Shown in pieces: positions 36,343-37,428 of a stretch of 37,428 bases of DNA. Position numbers and translations under genes: made by a program. The notes beneath the pieces were generated by a model. The model searched no databases. It was not told where the DNA came from and saw nothing but the letters and a program-made list of their open reading frames with translations. Positions within the stretch are counted from its first letter, which is position 1; every line of letters begins with the position of its first letter. Origin of the DNA: Gammaproteobacteria bacterium CG_4_10_14_0_2_um_filter_38_22 (GTDB taxonomy: Bacteria; Pseudomonadota; Gammaproteobacteria; Coxiellales; Coxiellaceae); the NCBI GenBank assembly GCA_002793195.1, contig PFPT01000005.1, positions 1 through 37,428 on the forward strand. The letters run 5' to 3'.

Positions 36343-37356
36343 ATGCAAAACACCGATTATACAATTGAAAATACAGTAGAAACACTTTCACAAATACGTG
36401 AGCTGCTTTCTGCTGATTTACACGCTTTCGATCAATTAATTCAAGCGGAATTGTCGTCCAGCGTGCCGCTGACACGAGAAATCATACAACATATTTTCAA
36501 AACCAAAGGAAAGCAGCTACGTCCTCTGCTGGTGATGCTCGCAGCACATGCATTTTCTGCTGACAAACCCATGGAAAAAAAACACCTGGCATTAGCGGTC
36601 GTTATTGAATTTGTACATACCGCCACCTTATTACATGACGATGTAGTCGATCACTCTGACTTGCGACGCGGACAAAAAACAGCCAATGCGATTTGGGGGA
36701 ATGCTGCCAGCGTCTTAGTGGGTGATTTTTTATATTCACGCGCATTTCAAATTCTTGCTCGTCATCATCATATAGCGGTGATGCAAGTCTTGTCAGAAAC
36801 AACGAATGCAATCGCCGAAGGTGAAGTATTGCAATTAATGAATCAACACGATGCCGATTTATCTGAAGCAAATTACTTTCATGTCATCACACAAAAAACA
36901 GCAAAATTATTTTCAGCTGCGAGCAAAATCGGGGCTATATTAGAAAACGCAGATGATGAAAACCAAACTAACATGGCCCGCTACGGATTACATCTTGGCA
37001 TCACCTTTCAAATGATTGATGATTTACTGGATTATGAAACATCGGCAAATATCACTGGAAAAAACATTGGCGATGACTTGCGTGATGGCAAAGCCACTTT
37101 TCCATTAATCTATGCTATGCAAAACACCTCTTTAGAAAAATCCACGCTCATCAAAAATGCAATCAAAAATGGTGATGCGGCTGCTTTAGAAAAGATTTTA
37201 ACTATTTTAAAAGAAACAGATGCATTTACCGCAACACGTAAAAAAGCTTACGAACACGCAACATTAGCTAGCAACGCATTAAAAACCATGCCGGATTCTG
37301 TCTATCGTAGCGCCATGGAATCATTAATTGTATTTGCAGTTCAACGGACGTTTTAA
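36343..37356 (+). CDS. ispB: Polyprenyl (octaprenyl-type) diphosphate synthase
   Basis: 337 residues, trans-prenyltransferase family. It extends farnesyl diphosphate with IPP to make the ubiquinone side chain; chain length (C40 or other) cannot be fixed by eye. The first Asp-rich motif is DDVVD at 99-103 in TLLHDDVVDHSDLRRG, and the second is DDLLD at 226-230 in FQMIDDLLDYE. GKQLRPLLVML binds IPP, and GKNIGDDLRDGKATFPLIYAM is typical. It is divergent from rplU. Its product feeds the ubiquinol oxidised by the CyoB-type oxidase in this window. The final 72 bp after it hold only a small GTGCA/TGCAC hairpin (37388-37401). Confidence 0.94.
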   Translation: MQNTDYTIENTVETLSQIRELLSADLHAFDQLIQAELSSSVPLTREIIQHIFKTKGKQLRPLLVMLAAHAFSADKPMEKKHLALAVVIEFVHTATLLHDDVVDHSDLRRGQKTANAIWGNAASVLVGDFLYSRAFQILARHHHIAVMQVLSETTNAIAEGEVLQLMNQHDADLSEANYFHVITQKTAKLFSAASKIGAILENADDENQTNMARYGLHLGITFQMIDDLLDYETSANITGKNIGDDLRDGKATFPLIYAMQNTSLEKSTLIKNAIKNGDAAALEKILTILKETDAFTATRKKAYEHATLASNALKTMPDSVYRSAMESLIVFAVQRTF

Positions 37357-37428
37357 TTATTATAAAACTCACGACAAGTTTGAAACAGTGCAAGGATGCA
37401 CGGCGAACATTCACATGATACGGAGTGT

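Overview
The window is an AT-rich (by eye about 40% GC), densely coded chromosomal segment of a Gram-negative gammaproteobacterium. It carries four Dot/Icm type IVB secretion genes (icmV, dotA, icmW, icmX). It also has gammaproteobacterial neighbourhoods such as yebC-ruvCAB-ybgC-tolQR, murJ-ribF-ileS-lspA-ispH and ispB divergent from rplU-rpmA-obgE, plus heptose-LPS genes and a ubiquinol oxidase. Together these point to the order Legionellales. A Coxiellaceae- or Berkiella-like intracellular bacterium is my best inference; the species cannot be named from this sequence.

Layout. 1-999: a decayed IS6-family insertion sequence with recognisable ends, then a short spacer. 1000-9593: yebC, a small membrane protein, an orphan cyoB, ruvC-ruvA-ruvB, an unrecognised 586-residue protein on the opposite strand, then ybgC-tolQ-tolR without the rest of the tol operon. 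9650-14801: an unrecognised 641-residue multispanning protein and a YihY-family protein (minus strand), then wrbA-zapE and fis (plus strand). 14982-20609: the Dot/Icm locus. icmV-dotA, followed by a stand-alone acyl carrier protein gene, runs one way; icmW, a new small exported protein and icmX run the other way. They share a 189-bp divergent regulatory region with an extended -10 promoter and two PmrA-like boxes. 20627-25176: LPS inner core (hldE-hldD, a WaaE-like glycosyltransferase, waaF with a small zinc-finger gene). 25338-33993: a CBS-domain protein, ispH, lspA, ileS, a small anchored protein, ribF, murJ and two related four-helix membrane proteins. 34151-37356: rpsT, obgE, rpmA, rplU and ispB.

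How it fits together. Most genes serve the envelope (LPS heptose, lipid II flipping, lipoprotein maturation, Tol motor, quinone and isoprenoid supply), translation and recombination. The accessory content is the Dot/Icm locus and the two unrecognised large genes. The most interesting departures are: an uncharacterised four-cysteine exported protein translationally coupled to icmW; an acyl carrier protein placed 20 bp behind dotA; PmrA-like sites between the two icm operons; two orphan proteins that could be secreted effectors; a cyoB separated from cyoA, cyoC and cyoD; and a tol operon that stops after tolR.

I saw no rRNA, tRNA, CRISPR array, intact mobile element or replication origin. Everything here rests on reading motifs and family resemblance; no database search was run.
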